Source: Acephala macrosclerotiorum
Lineage: Eukaryota > Ascomycota > Leotiomycetes > Helotiales > Mollisiaceae
Length of the DNA stretch: 64,000 bases
Reading direction: 5' to 3'
Assembly: GCA_014904845.1 (NCBI GenBank)
Contig: MU119216.1
Span: forward strand, 427,768 to 491,767
Each line of letters begins with the position of its first letter. The first letter of the stretch is position 1. The translations under genes and the position numbers were made by a program. Positions 60,943 through 64,000 of the stretch are shown piece by piece. Under the pieces are notes generated by a model. That model was not told the DNA's origin. It worked only from the letters and a program-made list of their open reading frames with translations, and ran no database searches.

Positions 60943-62580
60943 TTACTGCTTCAACTCGTCATCCGCGAAGCCACGGACGTTAACAGGCTTAGCAGCATAG
61001 TAGCCCACAACACCACCTCCTCTCAAGGTATCCGATACTGCGCCCTCCTTGCCATAGGTCTCTGCGATCCTTTCCGCCACTTTCTCGCCACCCCAATAAG
61101 CACCTGTGGCCGTGCCCAGAGCTGCGAACGGAGCAGTATGTTCACCAGCAAACCACAAATGCCTCTCTGGTAGCCCCTCTCGCATAACCTCGATATCCTT
61201 ATCGCCTTCCTTCAGGCCCACTGGGAAATTGCTGTAGCTGCCATTCCCAGCAAGAGTGTCTGTTGTCCACGAAGTCGCGAGACAGTATGTTGGTATACAA
61301 TCCTTGGAGTTTGAGTCGTAATGAGGTAGTTTCTCCAGATATGGCTTGAAGTAATTCGCTAGCCATGCTGTGCGTTCTTCTTCCGAATTGAGTTCTTCCC
61401 ATTTGTTTGCAATTAGAGATCCTTGGTCACCGAAGATGTAGAAGAGGAAAGTTGGATGAGCACATGGCCCTGGGAGAGTTGCAAGGTCAACTGCTTCTTG
61501 ATTCCATTTGGTCGAAGCAGGTTCGCGAGCGTAGGCTGGGTGCAGCCATTGTGTGAAGCCTGGGAGTGATTTCTTGCCTGGCTGACCTTCGGCATCTAAC
61601 CAAAAAGGTCGTGGAAACGAGATGTATACCTTTTCCAAGTTCCCATATCCGATTGCATCGATTGCTTGGGACATCCTCGTCGGTAACACTGGGCCGAAGA
61701 CTTGTTTGTTCTTTTGCAGCCAGCCCAGTGGTGAGGTTACCACTACTTCGTCGAACTCAAAGGATTGTCCATCTTCTGTGTGGACAATTGGCTTTGCGGA
61801 ATTTGTATCGATCTTGTTGACCGTGGTATTGGTATGAATGTTTGCCTGCTGTTCAGCAGGTCTAGCGATCTCTGCTAAGATTTTCTGATATGTGCCGGCA
61901 CAGAAGAGATTTTCTACTCGAGCCAGATATCAGAGATAATAAAGCATGTAGAAACAGAGGAGCGTCATACCACCGTCAATGCATTCTTCAAGCCAGAAGA
62001 ATTTGAGGCTCTGACGACTAATCGGAGTTCCAACATATGCTCCCCACATCTCAGCAATTTGCAATACCAACTTTGCTCTCTCCTTCTCCGCCGTGGTCTT
62101 AGATATTTTAGATGTCCTTTCGAGGAAGAAGTCCCACAAACTTTTCTCTGGATCTAAGTTTGCCCCTTCCTTCTTGGAGTATTTGAAGGCTTCCATGATG
62201 ATACCCCAGAAGATTCTACTAAGTTCGTTGCCATTGCTCAGACGTTTTCCGTGTTCGTCGAAAGTGTTGAACTCCTCCTCCCATGAATGCGTTGCAGTGT
62301 TGGTCTTTTTGGCAAGATCTAAGATTGGATTATGATTGGTGCCATGGATCCAATTTGGACCTAAATCAACAACATGCCCACTGGGAAGAACGCTTTGGTG
62401 CACTATCTCTTTTTGTTAGTCTCGGAGGACCCGATGCCAGTTCATCACGTCGAGCTTACTTCGGCCACCTAATCTATCTCTGGCTTCAAGGATCGTGACC
62501 TCGAACCCTTGCTTCAGAAGAACATCTGCGCATCTCAAACCACTGATACCACCACCAACGACGCCTATCTTTGTTGCCAT
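60943..62580 (-). CDS. FAD amine oxidase, polyamine-oxidase-like
   Basis: Oxidises a secondary or primary amine with FAD, giving an aldehyde and H2O2; spermine/spermidine-type substrates are the best guess. Three exons: 62460-62580, 61971-62402 and 60943-61913 (or 61916). Product 507 or 508 residues. The dinucleotide fold is at the N-terminus (IGVVGGGISGLRCADVLLKQ) with the downstream Glu and GGR (LEARDRLGGR). Then come DLGPNWIHGT, the substrate lid region and the C-terminal FAD motif HLWFAGEHTAPFAALGTATGAYWGG. Start MATKIG is preferred over an in-frame ATG 25 codons upstream because the fold starts right after it. The second intron has tandem acceptors 3 nt apart. No peroxisomal tripeptide is seen (ends LKQ). 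Confidence 0.91.
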
Positions 62581-62902
62581 TTTTGAATCTCTCGTGCGTA
62601 TCTCCAAAGTTAGGTTAGCCTGCACATTACATAGCCCCAGCAGCTCATCGGTCACATCAAAAACCGTGAACGAGTCGGTGCCAATATGCTTACTTTAAGA
62701 CTAGATGTTCTAGAAAGATTAGGACAGGCTCCATCACTTGCAATTCGAAACTACGTAGACGTAGAACTGCGTTGGGGAACAAAAAGAGTGAAGTGAGAGC
62801 TGTCAATAGATTTCGAGTTAGCTAGGGTTATCAAGAGCGCAAATCCAAGACGAATTGCCAAATGCGGCACATGAGAACAGAGAAAAATCGTCGAATGGAG
62901 TA
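62581..62902. other. Intergenic between amine oxidase and transposon end
   Basis: 320 bp holding the amine-oxidase promoter. Nothing else is recognised. Confidence 0.5.
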
Positions 62903-64000
62903 CTAACCGAATTCCCGTGCCAAAGCACATCCCTATCAAAAGCACATCCCACTAAAATATCACTCCCCAACTTTAAAATTTTATTATAAATCAACCACTC
63001 GTTATTTTGACTTGAAATTGAAAAAACAGCTTGATATTTGATCAGTCTAAATGGTTATAAACTTTATTTTGTATTCCTAAAGCGTTGTAGTAGTCTTATA
63101 GGCCGTCCCCCCCTCCCAAGCTGCACTACCTCTAAGTCAGGTGCCGACACTTTTAGTGTAACCATCAAGTTCTTAGGAGTTTTGTCTTGCTTCTTTTGAG
63201 GACTGGCAAGTGGCGTACTAACCTCAAGAGCCTCTAAAACAGATTCTTTAGAGAGCTTCGTTATAGATTTCGACTTGGCAGATGGAGCAGGGGTCTTTCC
63301 TAAAATGGAAGCCGACGCCGCCTTCAAATCCTTTTGCAATTGAGTAGCAGCTTGACGTGCTTCCTTCTCTTCCTTCTCTTTCTCTTTTCTAACCTTATTA
63401 GCTTCTCTCACAGCCTTTCTCTCTTGCTTTACCGCCTCCTTTTCTGCTGCCAATCGGTTCAATTCATCATGATATTCCACAGCTTTAACCACTTTAAGTA
63501 GCGAGTAAACTTCAGTGCCTTCGGTCTCTTCACCTGCCAAATTCAATCTCTTGCCTCTTTGGCGTTTCTTCTGTTCCAGAATGATGATTGCTCTTAAGCC
63601 GCTAGCCTCTTTTTGAGCAATGGAAAGCTTAGCAGTCTTCCTTTCAAGAGCATCGAGAAGCTCATCGACTTTCTGTAGCTTCTCTTCTGAAGAGGCCTTA
63701 TCGAAACCTCTTTTCATGCGATGAATGTCCATACCGTTTTGAGGACTAAAAGGCACTTCAAGGTCCTCCTCTTCGGTCTGCTTCGATTGGATAAGCTTAG
63801 AAACCACGGCATCACTATTTATAGGCCAAATACCAGGCTTCGCGAATGCATGCTGGATGTTTTTCTCTGTAAAAGACTTTTCCCAAGCAGTCTTAAACAG
63901 AGAGTAAAAGAAACGCTTAGACATTGAAGTCATTCCCATTGATTGGTTCATCAAGTTGTCGAGCTCCACAGAATAGGCAGTCGAGAGAGGCTGAAATAAG
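62903..64000 (-). mobile_element. Pogo/Fot1-type DNA transposon, left end (continues beyond window)
   Basis: The element carries a pogo-family transposase on the minus strand, so the left end here is its 3' end. I place the border after a TA at 62901-62902, the family's target duplication. From there the sequence runs CTAACCGAATTCCC and then two near copies of AAAGCACATCCC (from about 62922 and 62939), which look like terminal-repeat structure. An AT-rich segment separates this from the stop codon at 63064. The other terminus is outside the window, so the inverted repeat could not be tested. Confidence 0.65.
63064..63999 (-). CDS. Pogo-type DDE transposase, C-terminal part
   Basis: Open to the window edge, about 311 residues visible. 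The segment LFQPLSTAYSVELDNLM, then SKRFFYSLFKTAWEKSF and NIQHAFAKPGIWPINSD, is the typical region after the DDE catalytic core in fungal pogo/Fot1 transposases, where the element ends its helical domain. A long Lys/Glu-rich coiled-coil region (KQERKAVREANKVRKEKEKE) and a basic tail (GRGGRPIRLLQRFRN) follow. The catalytic residues and the DNA-binding N-terminus lie outside the window. No stop or frameshift is seen in the visible part, so the copy may be fairly recent. Confidence 0.85.
   Translation of the reverse strand, partial: LFQPLSTAYSVELDNLMNQSMGMTSMSKRFFYSLFKTAWEKSFTEKNIQHAFAKPGIWPINSDAVVSKLIQSKQTEEEDLEVPFSPQNGMDIHRMKRGFDKASSEEKLQKVDELLDALERKTAKLSIAQKEASGLRAIIILEQKKRQRGKRLNLAGEETEGTEVYSLLKVVKAVEYHDELNRLAAEKEAVKQERKAVREANKVRKEKEKEEKEARQAATQLQKDLKAASASILGKTPAPSAKSKSITKLSKESVLEALEVSTPLASPQKKQDKTPKNLMVTLKVSAPDLEVVQLGRGGRPIRLLQRFRNTK

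Overview
The window looks like nuclear DNA of a filamentous ascomycete (Pezizomycotina; the gene content is most reminiscent of Leotiomycetes, though the class is an inference). Genes lie on both strands and are mostly cut by short GT-AG introns of about 47-150 bp. They encode fungal-type proteins such as a group VI histidine kinase, a CRH cell-wall transglycosylase, ATG2 and a pogo-type transposase. I see no bacterial-style operons, CRISPR array, rRNA or tRNA. Exon boundaries come from reading splice sites, keeping the frame, and matching family motifs; no alignment was run. Confidence values reflect that. Layout, left to right: 1-451, end of a glutathione S-transferase (+). 1292-2594, C2H2 zinc-finger protein (-). 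2.6-6.1 kb, no gene I can defend. 6151-6804, small hypothetical protein (-), divergent from a coiled-coil 'M protein repeat' protein (7074-8913, +). 9399-12035, transketolase (-), with an 81-nt poly(A) tract in one intron. 13354-14110, Yap-like bZIP factor (-), followed by 3.1 kb without a gene. 17249-17941, carboxymuconolactone-decarboxylase-like protein (-). 18758-19694, V-ATPase proteolipid c (-), with a 13-nt microexon, divergent from SNU13 (20137-20648, +). 21199-22494, BMT6-like rRNA methyltransferase (+). 22830-24596, F-box/LRR-like protein (-). 25976-26673, decayed FAD monooxygenase (+). 27828-31554, SLN1-type hybrid histidine kinase (+). 32422-35585, Sac2/INPP5F-like phosphoinositide phosphatase (+). 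36621-37772, CRH-type GH16 GPI protein with an apparent 1-nt frameshift (+). 38143-40120, adenosine-deaminase-like protein (-). 40519-41087, SCP2 sterol carrier (-). 42310-47213, Nup2-like FG nucleoporin with a Ran-binding domain (-). 48137-50039, cytochrome b5 / acyl-CoA dehydrogenase fusion (-). 50902-57515, ATG2 (+). 58039-59393, BTB-domain pseudogene (+). 60943-62580, polyamine-oxidase-like flavoenzyme (-). 62903 to the window end, the left part of a pogo/Fot1-type DNA transposon (-). Functionally this is a mixed housekeeping neighbourhood, not a biosynthetic or defence cluster. It covers osmosensing (SLN1), cell-wall remodelling (CRH), phosphoinositide turnover and autophagy (Sac2-like, ATG2), peroxisomal lipid metabolism (SCP2, possibly the acyl-CoA dehydrogenase), central carbon metabolism, the spliceosome and ribosome modification. 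Relics and the transposon gather mainly at 57.5-64 kb, with one more at 25-26.7 kb. I did not find a convincing undescribed multi-gene system. The observations most worth checking are gene-structure oddities (microexon, GC-AG intron, stop-free 102-nt intron inside a haem motif, frameshifted CRH gene), the nonsense pattern in the BTB pseudogene, the homopolymer in the transketolase intron, and the transposon end.
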